This document shows, in pieces, positions 1 through 11,224 of a stretch of DNA of 64,000 nt. The notes beneath the pieces were generated by a model that was not told where the DNA came from, searched no databases, and worked only from the letters and a program-made list of their open reading frames with translations. The stretch spans positions 62,001 through 126,000 of the forward strand of contig JAUIRK010000907.1 in NCBI GenBank assembly GCA_030549495.1, read 5' to 3'. The translations under genes were made by a program, and so were the position numbers. This DNA is from Nectonema munidae (taxonomy: Eukaryota; Nematomorpha; Nectonematoida; Nectonematidae). Within the stretch, counting starts at the first letter, position 1. The number at the start of each line of letters is the position of its first letter.

Positions 1-196
1 GTGAGAAAGTAAAAATTTAGAATGTGAAAATTTTCAGCATTACATCTTCACAGTTGATAAATAGATATAACAGACGCAAATTTTTCTGATAAAAAGACTC
101 TGCGCTATCCTTTGAAAAATAAAAGATAAGTCAGTAATAAAATATGATTAAAAAAATGGATAATTAGAAGTTCTGATAAGAATTTCTTTAGCAAAT

Positions 197-668
197 TTAT
201 TCTTCTAAAGATTTTATAAAATAACAGTAGATGTTCTCATTGATTTTATATTTAAATTTCTTTGAATGTTCATTCAAAAATAAAATTAGAAAATGTTGTA
301 GAATGAGACTCTTAAAATTAGCGTGTTTAATAAGAAAAATTGTATTTTGTCTTTAATAAAAATAAAAGTATGAAGAAGAGTTTTCCAAAGTTTTAAAAAG
401 ATATATTAATTGTGAAATTGGCAGGCCAAAGTTATTATTTATGATTTAACACTTGTATTTTTAGATGAGCTGGTGATAAGTTAATTAGTAAACTGAAGTA
501 TTTTAGAAAAATTTTATAAAATTACAAACGAAGCAACGGTATTTGTTTTCATTGATTTATTTAAATAGGTATTTTTGAATGTTCATTCAACGGAAAACCG
601 AAAAGTTATAGTATGAGACCCTTAAAATTAGCGTGTTTGAATAAAAGAAATTGTATTTTGTCATTTTT
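197..668. repeat. diverged tandem duplication, ~310-bp period
   Basis: Two blocks in the same orientation repeat at a spacing of about 310 bp. GAATGTTCATTCAA occurs near 264 and near 577, and CTTAAAATTAGCGTGTTT near 311 and near 621, with partly matching A+T-rich sequence between. The second unit is cut at about 669 by the 3' end of LINE copy A. Only two units are seen. No gene is supported; the short open frame starting at 613 runs from the repeat into the LINE tail and is a by-product. Confidence 0.6.
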
Positions 669-1553
669 GTACGTAGGTAGGAAAAAATATCTAAGCACTA
701 TCGGACTTCTCCATATGCTTGCGAAATGCTTAAGAAGATATGAAGTTGAAGTTCAAGAGAATTGTATTGATTTGGCTTGTGAATTGATTAGGAATGAGGG
801 ACTTTGGAGAAATTAGTTAGTGGTTGAAGGAATTTGAAGTGTAGAAAGCTGGATTTTTGAAGTAGCAGTTGAAGGATGATTGATTGGTAGTAGGTGGGTG
901 TTAAAGAATATAAGTCTTAAATAAAAGAAATTAGAGTAGTTATTTTTGTAGATTTTTTTTAAAGTGAGTTTATGTGGTATGAGAAGTCTCTGGGTTCGGA
1001 GATTGTAAGTTTGACTCTATGAAGATAATGAGAGTGTTTAGGGCATTGAAGAGATTTGGATATGAAAGTAGTTCGTAGAAATTAGATGGTGGGCGAATAA
1101 AAGTTTTGACGGATAGTGAAAGAAATGAAGTTCTTGCGTGGTTGTGTGGCAGCTGGAAAGTAGAAGATGATGAGATGTTTCTTGTTTATTTCAGTTGAAT
1201 CTAGATTGATTGAATAGGGGTGTAATGATTTAATTGGATATTTGGAGGTACTTTTTTAGCTAGCTTATGTACATAAGTGTTTTCTAGAATGTTTGAGTGA
1301 GCTGGGCACCAGTAGAGGTGTATTTCAAAGTAATTTGATAAGTAGGTGAGTTTAGAAACAAGGGTGTATGTTAAGAATGAGATGTTATGTTTAAGGCTTA
1401 GGTCTTTGATGATCTTTTGTGAGTCTGTAAAAGGTGTAGTGTGTTGTAATTTCTAAAGGAGAACTTATTTTGGCTTATGTAATCGCAAGCATGTAGAAGG
1501 GCATAGCATTCATCACTATATATCGGAAGAGAGGGGTCAATGGCAGATGTTTT

Positions 1554-2009
1554 TCAGTAAAAAGGGAAAAGAGAAGAGACTTTGAAGAGTGCAAAAGCAT
1601 AGGAAGATTTGTTTGCGGTTTTTGAGGTATCTAGGAATATTCCTAATGAAATTAAACTAAAGTTGGAGCGTGTCGTAATTAGAAGTTTAGCGATGGATTT
1701 GGTGACACGGTTGTAAGGAGAAAAAGGTAATGGTGAGGAAGGGTGAAATAAAGGTAATGAATTGATTTTGGTTTGGATGAGAATGTTGTTGAGTGAAGAC
1801 GAAAATTGTTGGAGTAAGGATTTGTAGTAAGTTTGGGATGGAGTAATTTGATTGTTATGGAAATAGAAGGACTTAACATAAGGATTTTGTTCAATGCGTG
1901 TCATGATATATTTTTTGGTAACAGTTTGTTTGAGATGAAGGGTTAGAGAAAAGCAGTTCGTGAAGAATTCTAAGATTCTAGTAGGGGAGGTTTTGTAGGC
2001 CCTGGTCAT
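1554..2009 (-). pseudogene. LINE copy A connection and RNase H start
   Basis: A 151-codon frame begins in the region between reverse transcriptase and RNase H (RAYKTSPTRILEF aligns with RTSSTQCLEIL in copy C) and ends with the first RNase H strand, IFLDTSKTANKSSYAFALFK, whose aspartate is the first catalytic residue. The rest of RNase H, to the left, is too degraded to read as one frame. Confidence 0.65.
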
Positions 2010-2091
2010 TGTGATGAGGCAAAGGCGGTGGATTTTATTTAGATAAGTTAGTTCCTTATCTAATAATTATATTATTTTTACATATTAATCG

Positions 2092-2850
2092 TTAGAATGA
2101 TTTTGTTTCGTTAAATTTTACTTTTAATAAATCGGCTGCAAAAGTTAGCGTGTTAAGGAGAGAGTTGATGTTCATTATGTTTTCTTTTTGAGAATTTGAG
2201 GTAAAGATGAAGGTTAGATCATCTAAATAGCATTGAAAGAAGGTTGAATTGTTAGCTAATATATCTAATAGGGGGTTTATAAGTATAATCCAGAGGATAT
2301 CGAAGGGGCACCCACCTTGGGGCGTGGATAGTGAGAGGGAATGAATGGCAACTAGAGAATTGTGTTTGAATATAAGACACCGATTTGAAAGGTAATTTTG
2401 AATGAATTTTATGAGATAATTGGGGTATTTTTGTCGGATCATGTTGAAAATAATAGCGGGATGCCATGCTGAATTGAAGGCGTTGTTGATGTCTAGAAAG
2501 AGGGCGAATAATGTTAATTTTGGTGATAGTTTTGTTTCGAAGTAGGAGGAGAGTCTATATAGAACGGATTCTGGATTTAGTGTGGGAGGTATGTAAATTG
2601 GAAGGGACTAATTTTGTTAGATGTGGTGATCTGAAAGAGAAATCTTTTGCGTAGAATTTATTCTAAGATTTTTCCTAAGGTAGGAAGGATGGTGATTGGT
2701 CGCCAGTTGGTTATGAGGCCTAAGTGTTTGTTAGGTTTAGGAAGTAAAATAAACTTACCTATTTTCCAGATAGATGAGAAAAGGAGAATTTTAGGCAACT
2801 GTTATATAATTGTAAGAGATATTGTGAATATAAAGGGAAGGATTTTATGA
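2092..2850 (-). pseudogene. LINE copy A reverse transcriptase fragment
   Basis: Minus-strand frames carry the LINE reverse transcriptase motifs in the right order: NWRPITILPTLGK near 2715-2680, FLDINNAFNSAWHPAII near 2500-2450, TPQGGCPF near 2325, and CYLDDLTFIF (catalytic YLDD) near 2235. The frame changes at least once between the first and second motifs. After the catalytic box about 60 more residues are readable, then the thumb is lost. Closest relative in the window is copy C at 47-49 kb. Confidence 0.82.
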
Positions 2851-2862
2851 TATGTTTTGTGG

Positions 2863-3837
2863 CTATAAGATCAAGGCTTGGAGATGATTTAGGCTATTTT
2901 TAGCCGAGGCTAATTTAACTAGATTTAGTGGAGAAAACGTTTGGGATGAGAAGGAGGAGACATGTAAGCGTATAGAGTGGTTTACTATGTTATCAGATGT
3001 ATAAGAATCCTGAGGGAAAAGCGTTGAAAGAAAGAATGGGTTGATTAATGGGTCGTTGGAAATTTTGTACGGTAGAAGTGGATTGAGTTGAGAAGAAGAA
3101 TTTATTTCTGCCATATATTTATTTTTTATATTGAAGTAGTGTTCGATGTTGTTAGGGCTATGGTTTTTACGAAGTGTTTTGAGAGAAAGTTTTATGGATT
3201 TTTTAAGCGAGATGAGAAAGGGAGTCGAGAAGTATGTGTGTTTTCTGCGTAAATATGGTTTGGCTGGGGTGGATAGTGTGATAGAGAGTTTAATTGTGTT
3301 GTTGAGGGTAAGGGCTGCAGAGTCAAGATCATTTTGGAAATTTATGTGGGGAATAGTTGATGGAAGTTGTGACTTTAATTGATTTAGGAAGGTGGTGCAG
3401 TGAGTAAGAGTTATAAAAAGATGGTCGGAACCAGATGGTGTGTTTGAGATGTTCCAATTTGTAATGAATTTTAATGTGTTTTTTGAGGCTATGGTCAGGT
3501 CAACATGGGAAGAAATGGTTTTGTTGTTAGTAAATTTCATAAAAGTGGGGTCTTTAGATGTATCGACTATGTAAAGATTGTGTGAGTCTAGGAAGAAGAG
3601 GAGTTGCGCTCCACGTGTATTTTCTTTGTAGTCACACAGGAAAGGACGGGAATTGCAATCTGTGCTGATGATTATGTGATGATTTTTAGGATAAAAATGT
3701 GATAAGTTTTGAGTGGCTTTAAGATCGTGAGAAAAGTTTAAGGGAATGGCATGTGTATTTAAAGGGGCAGAGTAGGGTGAACAGAAAATAAGGGGTGAGT
3801 CGAAAAATATACTTAAAAAAATATCTATTCTTTTCAA
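2863..3837 (-). pseudogene. LINE copy A endonuclease (C-terminal half) and linker
   Basis: An open frame of 324 codons. Residues ~85-165 match the C-terminal half of LINE APE endonucleases: IISTDCNSRPFLCDY (the DLN-type metal-site strand, here DCN), then N-RGAQLLFFLDSHNL, then DLTIAS, NW and the terminal SGSDH catalytic histidine motif. After the endonuclease comes a linker with NNIEHYFNIKNKYMAEI, which aligns with the same linker in copy D. The first ~25 residues lie over the foldback element and are probably not LINE. The element nicks target DNA with this domain to prime reverse transcription. Confidence 0.8.
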
Positions 3838-3963
3838 ATATATCGTTGGCTCCGGTTACTTTTAGTTTCCTATTTGTATGCTTTGATAAAAATGATTAGA
3901 GAGACTAAGTTTATCTTTCTATTCTAAAAGTAACGAGAGCCAACGATATATTTGAAAAGAATA
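3826..3963. repeat. foldback (palindromic) element, 40-bp arms
   Basis: Arms at 3826-3865 and 3924-3963 are inverted copies matching at 38 of 40 positions, around a 58-bp loop. The outer part of each arm is TATTCTTTTCAAATATATCG and its complement; the inner part is GGTTACTTTTAG or CTAAAAGTAAC. It sits exactly where LINE copy A loses homology. It is probably a small MITE-like foldback unit; no target duplication could be fixed because the arms run to the edges. Confidence 0.7.
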
Positions 3964-3967
3964 AATA

Positions 3968-4481
3968 TTTTTTGATTTTTTAAAGAATATTTTTCGATTC
4001 TTTGATTACAGGATTTTCTTTTGATTATTATTTGACAAATATATTATTTAATATCGTGCAAATTGCAAAACTATAGGTAATAACTTTTGTAACATCGTAT
4101 AAGGTATAATAAATCTTACATCTAGCAAAATATGAACAGAAAGTATGATATTTTTTGATTTTTTAGAGAATATTTTTCGATTCTTTGATTACAGAATTTT
4201 ATTTTGATTACTTGACAGATATATTATTTAATATAGTAAAAAAATTGCAAAAATATGGGTAATAACATCGTCCCCCCAAATGAGGTATATCAAATCTTCA
4301 TCTAGCAAAATATAAACTGTCAGGCTAGAGATTAACCATCGTAGTATACAGGTATATAGATAATAACTTATGTAGCATCGTCTCCCCGAATGAGGTATAT
4401 CAAATCTTTCATCTTGCAAAATATGAACATTTTCTCCTTAGCCATTTGTAAATGGAATAGAAACCATCGTAGTATACAGGT
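3968..4481. repeat. ~183-bp tandem repeat, two units plus a partial third
   Basis: TTTTCGATTCTTTGATTACA recurs at 3991 and 4174, a 183-bp period, with matching sequence around it, including the CTAGCAAAATAT block at the unit ends. A shorter third unit, about 110 bp later, repeats TGAGGTATATCAAATCTT (4281, 4391). ACCATCGTAGTATACAGGT also occurs twice (4335, 4463). No coding potential. Confidence 0.65.
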
Positions 4482-4508
4482 TGGAGATGACACTCAAGTT
4501 CTCTACCC

Positions 4509-5490
4509 ACGTTCAACCCTACAGGTTATAAGAATATATCATTACATAACAGAGAAGAGTTTCCTAAAACTCTTCATAATAAAAAAATATTTCTTCAAAT
4601 ATATTATTAATATTTTAAAGAATATCGCATTATACAAATGATGTGCCTGTGTGTGAGTTTAAGTAGGCCTCGCAGGACAAAAATATATAAAAAAAATTTG
4701 AACCAAAATATTTATGGTAAAATAAAGTTAATATTGTTATTCAGAATGATAAGAGAAATCTAATAATGTATAATACTTGTATACAGTCAAACCTGTCTCA
4801 GCGACCCCCTGCTCCTAACGCCCAAAGAAAATTACTACAGAACCCTTTGAATAGCGGCCACCTGCCTAACGCGTCCACTCTTGAAGCGAATAACGGCCAA
4901 GCTGGCACAAGGTTTTGCAAAGAATTATCAAGTGAAGATACATGTACTGTACTTCACACTATATGTAACACACATAAGGATTTTACTTTTTGCTCCATCA
5001 CACACAACAGATGTTGTGTACTCCAAGCAATTACAAATATGCATTATAGTGAGTTTAAAATGAAAGGATTAGAGCAAAAAGAGACACTTTTATCTGTGTG
5101 TAATGTCAGTAAGACACGAATGATAGAAACTTTCGAGGTTTGCGCACTTCTCTCTGGTTACCACTAAGCCAAAAACGTCCAAAACGAAAAGATCTTTGAT
5201 TATTTTAAAAAAGGATAATTTAACCGTTTTTCATAATCTTCATCACTTTTATAACGAAGAATACCTAAAAGCTTTTTTGATTCTATATGTTTTAATTAAA
5301 TTTAAAAATCTATTCTTATAGGGTTTGCTACGCTGATTCTAAATATGTAATTTGTTTGAAATGTATCGAATGGCTTATATATTTTTTTAGAAGCTGTATA
5401 CCAGCGTTCAACCGTACAGGTTATGAGAATATTTATCACATAATAAAGAAGAGTTTCCTAACACTTTATACAGAAAAATATTTCTTCAAC
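4509..5490. repeat. direct repeat pair flanking a Tigger end
   Basis: A ~95-bp block (4511-4605) with GTTCAACC, ACAGGTTAT, GAAGAGTTTCCTAA and AAAATATTTCTTCAA recurs at 5406-5490 in the same orientation with about 80 percent identity. The 895-bp spacing encloses the Tigger end at 4784. Whether the element caused the duplication cannot be told. Confidence 0.5.
4784..4930 (+). mobile_element. Tigger/pogo element, left end only
   Basis: TA at 4782-4783 is followed by CAGTCAAACCTGTCTCAGCG, the terminal inverted repeat of the Tigger family whose right end is seen at 21329. The next ~100 bp have the CGGCCA-type repeats usual just inside such ends. No matching right end was found nearby, so this is a solo left end or a badly decayed copy. 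The 133-codon open frame through it (4766-5167) has no recognisable domain. Confidence 0.6.
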
Positions 5491-6377
5491 ATTTGTAAGG
5501 GGTGCGTATGTGAACCGAAAATCAAAATTATTTTTTAAAAATCTACATTCTAATATTTTTTAAGAATATAAATTTATAAGGATTATTGAGAAAAATTTAG
5601 TAGAACACATCTTTTGATCTTTTTCTCTTCTCATTTTTTCAGTGAACTTATCAAAGCGTAATCCAAAATCTTTATTTTTTGAGGAATCAAAGTGTAAATT
5701 AAACACGCACTTAAAATTTTGGAGAATAATTCAAAAGTTATAAGCAATATAAAAACGAAGGTTAATTTATAAAAAATGGAAAATTAAAACTTTTTTATAA
5801 AAATCTACAAATAAATTTAGGTTCTGATAGTATACGGGTTTTATAATTGTGTTTGAAATTGTTACAGATTAAAAGTGAAAATATGTCAAAATGTAACAAG
5901 CGTTAGTTTAAATTTACCAAATATAAAAAATATGCATCCCTCATTTGCTAATTACGAAAAAAACTGTTAAAATTATAAAAAAAATTCAAATTTTATTTGT
6001 AATTACAATGGTAATGAAGCCCATGGAATATAAAAACAGTAAAATGGTATTTCTCAAGTACTTAATATAAGTAATGTATTCTGAAAGCCCATAAAAAATC
6101 CTTTAATTTGGTACATCGCATGATACATTTTGTTGAGAAATGCCCAGTTATGAGAATTTTTGAATACTCTTTAAATTTTTGTGGAACAGACATGGTTTTG
6201 GGTTATAATTACAAAATAAATTAATTAATTTAACCGTTTTTATATTTCAAATTATTTTATTTTTTTGAGAAACAAAACCAAAAAAGATATTCCATTTTTC
6301 TTTTTAACTGTTTTTGTACATAAGCATTTTAGTAAGGAAAATTTTGTTCAAAAAGTTTACCTTATCAGAGAAGAATA
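5171..6377. other. A+T-rich intergenic DNA
   Basis: Apart from the second arm of the direct repeat at 5406-5490, nothing is supported here: no long open frame, no repeat structure, no RNA gene. It lies downstream of the poly(A) signal of the GON4L-like gene. Confidence 0.5.
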
Positions 6378-6383
6378 TTTATT
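6378..6383 (-). terminator. poly(A) signal of the GON4L-like gene
   Basis: AATAAA on the minus strand, about 33 bases after the TAG stop at 6418-6416. Its place just after the last phase-matched exon supports it as the cleavage signal. Confidence 0.55.
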
Positions 6384-6415
6384 AAAAAATAAAAATATAA
6401 ATTAGATAAATAAGA

Positions 6416-9400
6416 CTATACATTTGTTTCAAGGTTCAAATCATTCAAGAGATTATATAAAAAATCAGTCCTATTTTTTATATCTTCTTCTTCCTTATTG
6501 AGAAGCAATTTTAGTTCTCTTAATAAATCTTCTGGTATTTCGTTAAAGGTATGGATATTATGATCAAGAAGAAATTTGAGTAAGAGAGTATCCAATGATT
6601 CGTCCCACATTGAGCCGATTGATTTTCCATCATTTTTTGAATCAAAAGAAACACTTGGCAAATACTCTACCGATACAGGAAATAAATGATTGTTACTTTT
6701 AATGTAAATAGAATCTTTAGTGTACTAAAATTAAAGGAGAAAAGAGTATTAGAAAAGAAATAAAAGTGAATATACTTTGATGACACAAAAACGACATCTG
6801 TCAGGAGAACAATCTTTGGGCAAATCATTTGAAGATTTATCATGACACAGACAAGAGCACATCGATTCGGATACACCCTTAACACCAGCTTTATCAGTAT
6901 AATTTAAATGCTCAAAGCCATCCTGTGAAGATGCATTATCTACATTCGATGATAATTCAATTTCTTCAAAAAATGGTGTTTCTTCATTTAAATAGCTGAA
7001 AAAAATCATTTTTCTGGAATTAATTTTACATAGTTAGTATCCAATCCAATACCCGATTATAATATAAATAACGTGATTTATGGAATAGATGTACTTAATG
7101 AATTTAATCGATTTAAAAAGAACTATAAACAAAATAAAAAACATGGAATACTATATTTCTTGCATTTAATGTGCTTGCTTTAGTTTAATTTGATGCATTA
7201 GAAAAAGGAGCGTTTGAAATAATAACTATGTGACTACATTTATCAAGACCCCCCCCCCCCCCCCCCCCTCCCTAATAATTTTCTATAAGTAAGAGTTGCT
7301 GCTTGTTTATAAAACATGTATGATGAACGCATTATAAAATGTAATGATCATTCGAATACACGATAATGTAGGATAAGAGAATAAAAGAGGGAATACAGAC
7401 TTTCAAGTCAAACATCATGCCAAGTTGCTCTGAAATTCCTATTAAAAATATTTTACAAACGATGTGAGAGCTATATAATTATAATAATCCATTGTTTCAA
7501 TATGCACAAAATAAGTAAGACATGTTTATCACAGTGTCTGCTTGTAGTATTTTTGAGCAAACACATGTTGATGATCCACTAGATTTTCTCAAATACTTCT
7601 GTTACAGTGATTCTATTTCTCTTTCTGTCTCCTTCTGTTTTTCTCTTCCTCTTTCTCTGCTAAAACTCAATCACTTAAGCTCTCTTCTCTTGTTTAAGTT
7701 CTCCTATCTCATTCAGCTCTCTTCTCTCCAGTGGCGTAGCTAGGCTGGGCATGAGGGGCCGTGCCCCCTCCCCCATGCACCTTATGCGATATCAGTTTTC
7801 AAAATGTGCCCCCATCAACTTTTTTCTGACTACGCTACCGCTTCTCTCTAATTTGTATTTAGAGTTAAATTAAAAATAATTCTATTTTATCTCATTAGAT
7901 TATTAGAAATTAGTTTTTAGCGGAATATAAGTTCAATATTTTCTGAACCTTTTTTCATGACACCAAATTTCAGCTATTCAAATTAATCACAGAGAATTTT
8001 GGTAAAAATTTAGTTCCATCAATATTTTCAAAAATGAAAATTTGTTTGTTTTTAAATTAGAAAAAAATAGTTTTCAATCGTTACAATTTTATATCAATAA
8101 ATATTGTCCGACTCGCGTTAAAAAAATTAATTAAAAAAGGTATATTAAAATAATAATTTAAGGTATTTTAAAAATAAATTAATTAAAAATATAGTATACA
8201 AAATATCATTGTAAAGAGAAAAACCTGGAAGATGGAGAAACATCAGGAAGAAGCTTTTGCAACTCATCACATAGATAGGGGTTGGAGCGAACAGCAGAAT
8301 ATAATAACCTTTTCAACTCAGAATAGGTGCCATCAGAAATTTGCCAATTTCGTATTTGACGGAAGAATCTTCTTTGAAGAGATGGCGTTTTGTTCATGTA
8401 CACCTTGGGCATGAATGTATTATTTTAGAAAAGAACACGCATTGCTGCTGAAAGAATACTTCTAACTGCCGCATGAACTTTCTGCAAAGATCAAACTTAT
8501 TTTGTTGCATAAATGCATCTTGATTTTGAGTGACTTCGTTGCGAGGTAAAAATATCTCAAATCCTGAAAGTAAATCTGGGAAATCTTTGAGTATTTCTTT
8601 CATCTCTTGATATATCTTGAAATGGAATAGTATACAAGTTGTTCTATTATAAACTGCTTATTTATTTTTACCTGGGATATTTTTTTGTTTTCCATCAAGT
8701 AAGCGGTTAAACACAATAGAAATTTTTCGTACAAAAATGAGGCTTCCCCCAAGGTTTGTTTTACTTGTTTGATGAAAAATTGAGCGATTAGTAACTCTTT
8801 GTCCTCCCTCTAAAATAATAAAAAGAATTTTATTGAAGCATGTTCAATAAAAATTGAATTTATTGAGAAGCATGTTCGATTTGGTATACAAAATTAAATT
8901 TATTTAAAATTTGAATAAATATTTTCAGTAATTTTATATCAATCAAAATTTGATTGACATTTGTTACAAAGTTTAGGTGTTTATTCGAAAAATATTCATA
9001 TATTAATTGTCTTGTAATTTATATAGGATCATAAATTTTCCAAAGTCTATCTAATTTTAACACAATGTTATAAGGTTGAGACATGAGAGGGTCATTCAAC
9101 TATAGGTGAAAATGGTATCAAAAGATGCAGCTAAAGATCGTAGAAAATGTCAAGAAGTTTGAAGCCAATTTTATACAATAAAAGTTTTGGTTGAAAGAGG
9201 GGAGGCTAAAATACCCCCACCCAATCGTCATTAATAGGATTATAAACGACCACTTATCTACAATGATCAACTTAAATGTTTTCCAATTAATCATAATTAT
9301 GCTTATTCGACCTTCTTTAAGCGATCACCAGTTTACAAAGACTAATTTTGACGATTTCCTTGAGTGGTCTCGAAATTAAAATCCATAAAATTTATGTGTT

Positions 9401-10190
9401 TTAGAAAATGGAAAAATATATGATATAGGAAAATAATAAAATAATATAATAAAAAACAACATACCAATGGATCAGATTCAATTAAATCAGGCAAAATAAG
9501 ATTTAGTGTCGACGTTATAATTTTTTGCTGTTTGTTAAACTGTTTAATTTTTTGTGAACTTAGACCCCTTGGAACAAAACCAACAGTTGAGCTAGCAGCA
9601 AGTAATTCAGCTAAATCAAAAGAGGACTCTATATATGTTCTATAAAAAAAAATTTAATTGAAATTCAACTCTAAAAAAATAAATAATACTGGTTGGAGGA
9701 ACTTGTCGGCGATTTTGATAAAGTTTTTGTCTTAGGTAAAATAGGCTTATATTTAGGCAGCGTACTTTTTGAATTTAGCTTTTTTTTTGAACTTTCTGTA
9801 ATAGAAACATTTTTTGATTTTGTTGATCTTTGATAATCTAAAAATTTAATTAGAAATATATTTAAAATAAAAAACATAACAAGTCTTACTCGAATATGAA
9901 ATGTTTTTACTAGAGGATACATTATTCAAAAGATCTAAAAAAGAAACTTTAGAAATTGGCGCAGATGTTTGTGTTAGAGAACTCTGGTTAGTAAAAGATA
10001 TAACATGAAGTTGGCTACAATTTATGTTCTTTGATGTAGAACTTTCGGTGACTTTCAAAACTTCACAGTTATTAGAGGTTGAACTTGGAACATTTAAGGA
10101 ATCACTCGAGACATTATTTTGTAAAACATTATCTTGTAAACTAGAAAAAACTGTATTTACATCTTTAGAATAACTCATGACAAGACTAAA
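6416..10190 (-). CDS. GON4L: GON4L/YARP-like nuclear protein, C-terminal seven exons
   Basis: Seven minus-strand exons join in matching phase through GT/AG borders: 10190-9890, 9837-9690, 9639-9465, 8809-8672, 8615-8225, 6995-6776 and 6664-6416. The first starts in phase 0 after a pyrimidine-rich acceptor, so more exons lie upstream; none was recognised. Exons 1-2 are Ser/Asn- and Lys-rich. Exon 4 (REDKELL, then SFLYEKFLLCLTAYL) and exon 5 (FPDLLSGFEIFLP) resemble paired amphipathic helices. RKFMRQLEVFF, ELKRLLYS and the exon 6 pair FFEEIELSS and DGFEHL follow the order of RRFLRQLEISF, ELKTQMWQLL and FEEI with DGFEEV as I remember them from vertebrate GON4L, a nuclear factor linked to YY1 and Sin3/HDAC repression. 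Oddity: within exon 5 the frame shifts by one between KIIHS and MPKVYMNK (about 8430-8400). Alternative: another PAH-domain corepressor. The gene structure is surer than the name. Confidence 0.68.
7249..7290. repeat. C20 run, relic of a G/C-run MITE
   Basis: Twenty C residues (7249-7268) are followed by TCCCTAATAATTTTCTATAA. The same layout, a C run then AATAATTTTCTGAATTATAA, occurs at 22522-22560. It lies in the intron between exons 5 and 6 of the GON4L-like gene. No terminal repeat or target duplication survives here. Confidence 0.4.
7610..7728. repeat. CT-rich microsatellite-like tract
   Basis: Plus strand rich in TCTCT, CTTTCTCT and AGCTCTCTTCTC. Part of it (about 7670-7728) is shared with 62040-62109, so it belongs to a dispersed repeat. 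It is intronic in the GON4L-like gene. Confidence 0.5.
7729..7840. mobile_element. hAT MITE, 112 bp, with exact 8-bp target duplication
   Basis: Begins CAGTGGCGTAGCTAGG and ends CTGACTACGCTACCG, an imperfect inverted pair. It is flanked on both sides by CTTCTCTC (7721-7728 and 7841-7848), the 8-bp duplication typical of hAT insertion. The interior has GAGGGGCCGTGCCCC and a run of C. No coding capacity. A second copy with the same left flank lies at 62110. Confidence 0.78.
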
Positions 10191-10470
10191 CTAAAAATAG
10201 AAAAAAAGTGTCAGATTTGTTAGAGACTTGCATTTCAAGGAAGCCATTTTATAAAAAGAAAAGATCCAAGATTTTCATAATAAAAAAACAAAAAATTTGA
10301 GGCAAGCATTAAATTAGGTGAAAATAACTAAATCAAGTATGCTGATTTCATTTCTGGTATTTTTTTTGGCTGATCTCATTAGGTTCAAGAGATATAACCC
10401 CAAACTTAGATGAAAGGTTTACATATATTTTTTGCTATAAGTTTTTTGGAGTATTTTTAATTAGTAAGCA
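10191..10470. other. presumed intron of the GON4L-like gene
   Basis: A+T-rich DNA upstream of the first recognised exon. Nothing else seen. LINE copy B follows, and would lie inside the same intron if the gene extends further right. Confidence 0.35.
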
Positions 10471-10473
10471 TTA

Positions 10474-11185
10474 TAGGTAGGTAGGTAGGTAAGTATGGAG
10501 ATTTCTAAGCACTTTCCAGCTGGAGCTGATATGCTTGCAAGTCTGCTGGAATTTAGTCTTCAAGGTGTAAGTTTAGTCTTTATGGGTCTTTCTGAAATAG
10601 AAAGGAAACTTTGGAAGATTTTCATGGCTGTAGACACTAGACTGTTTTGTAGAATGTATGGGTTAGTGATGATAATGGCTTATAGTTATTGGATATTTGA
10701 CGAAGGATTGAGTGTTTGATTTGTAGAGAGTATTGGTTCGATTGTGGTTATGAGAAGAGAGAGATGTTTGATGAGTAATGGGTGTTGTAGAAGATCATGT
10801 AGAGATGATGGAATATCTTTAAAAAAGTAGCGGCTTTTTTCAAGGAGTTGGTGTCCGTGAGAATGAAGAAGGGGACAATAAAGGAGAATATGTATAGGTG
10901 TTTCAATGTACGAACAGCTGAAACAACAGAAAGGGTTTGAGTGAAGTTTGAATTTGAAGAAGTATGCATTAAAAGGGCAATGGGAAGAGAGCCAGTGATT
11001 GATGTTCCGAGGGAGTGAGTGAAAGTGTTTGTTTAAAATGAGTTGTGATAATGGCCTAGATGTCGTAAGTGATGTGATGGTTGAGTCAATAGATTGTTGC
11101 CACTGCAGTAGTGTAGTTTCGACTATTTTTTTATTTGAAAATGTATATAATGAATGGTAATTTGACATGATTTTATAATGAACTT
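10474..11185 (-). mobile_element. I-group LINE, copy B, 3' fragment, minus strand
   Basis: Only the last ~0.7 kb of a LINE of the same kind as copies A and C. The minus strand reads the C-terminal region of pol from 11168 (160 codons): HCPFNAYFFKFKLHSNPFCC then a CxxC/ETPIHILLYCP zinc-like motif, aligning with CPCKAYLFRIKVSENPYC and ETPYHLIFTCQ in copy C. The 3' untranslated tail has GCAAGCATAT, a hairpin CAGC-TCCA-GCTG (10528-10517), AAAGTGCTT and ends in (CCTA)n at 10488-10474. The element is strongly 5'-truncated; no target duplication was found. Confidence 0.85.
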
Positions 11186-11224
11186 TACAATACTCCTTTA
11201 CTGAGAGCAGCTTACTTTAGTTAT

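Larger units (their letters stand above)
669..3800 (-). mobile_element. I-group LINE, copy A, 5'-truncated, minus strand
   Basis: Read on the minus strand this is a non-LTR retrotransposon with, in order, the second half of an APE endonuclease, a reverse transcriptase, an RNase H start and a degraded C-terminal region. The 3' end on the minus strand has the family signature GCAAGCATAT, a small hairpin (712-703), AGTGCTT and a short CCTACCTAC tail at about 680-669. The first half of the endonuclease and all of ORF1 are missing, so the copy is 5'-truncated near 3800, where a foldback element abuts. Reading frames are broken in several places and the reverse transcriptase thumb appears deleted near 2010-2090, replaced by A+T-rich sequence. 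Confidence 0.85.

Noticed and set aside
613-816. Small gene starting MRPLKLACLNKR
   Set aside because: It spans the junction of the tandem duplication and the LINE copy A tail.
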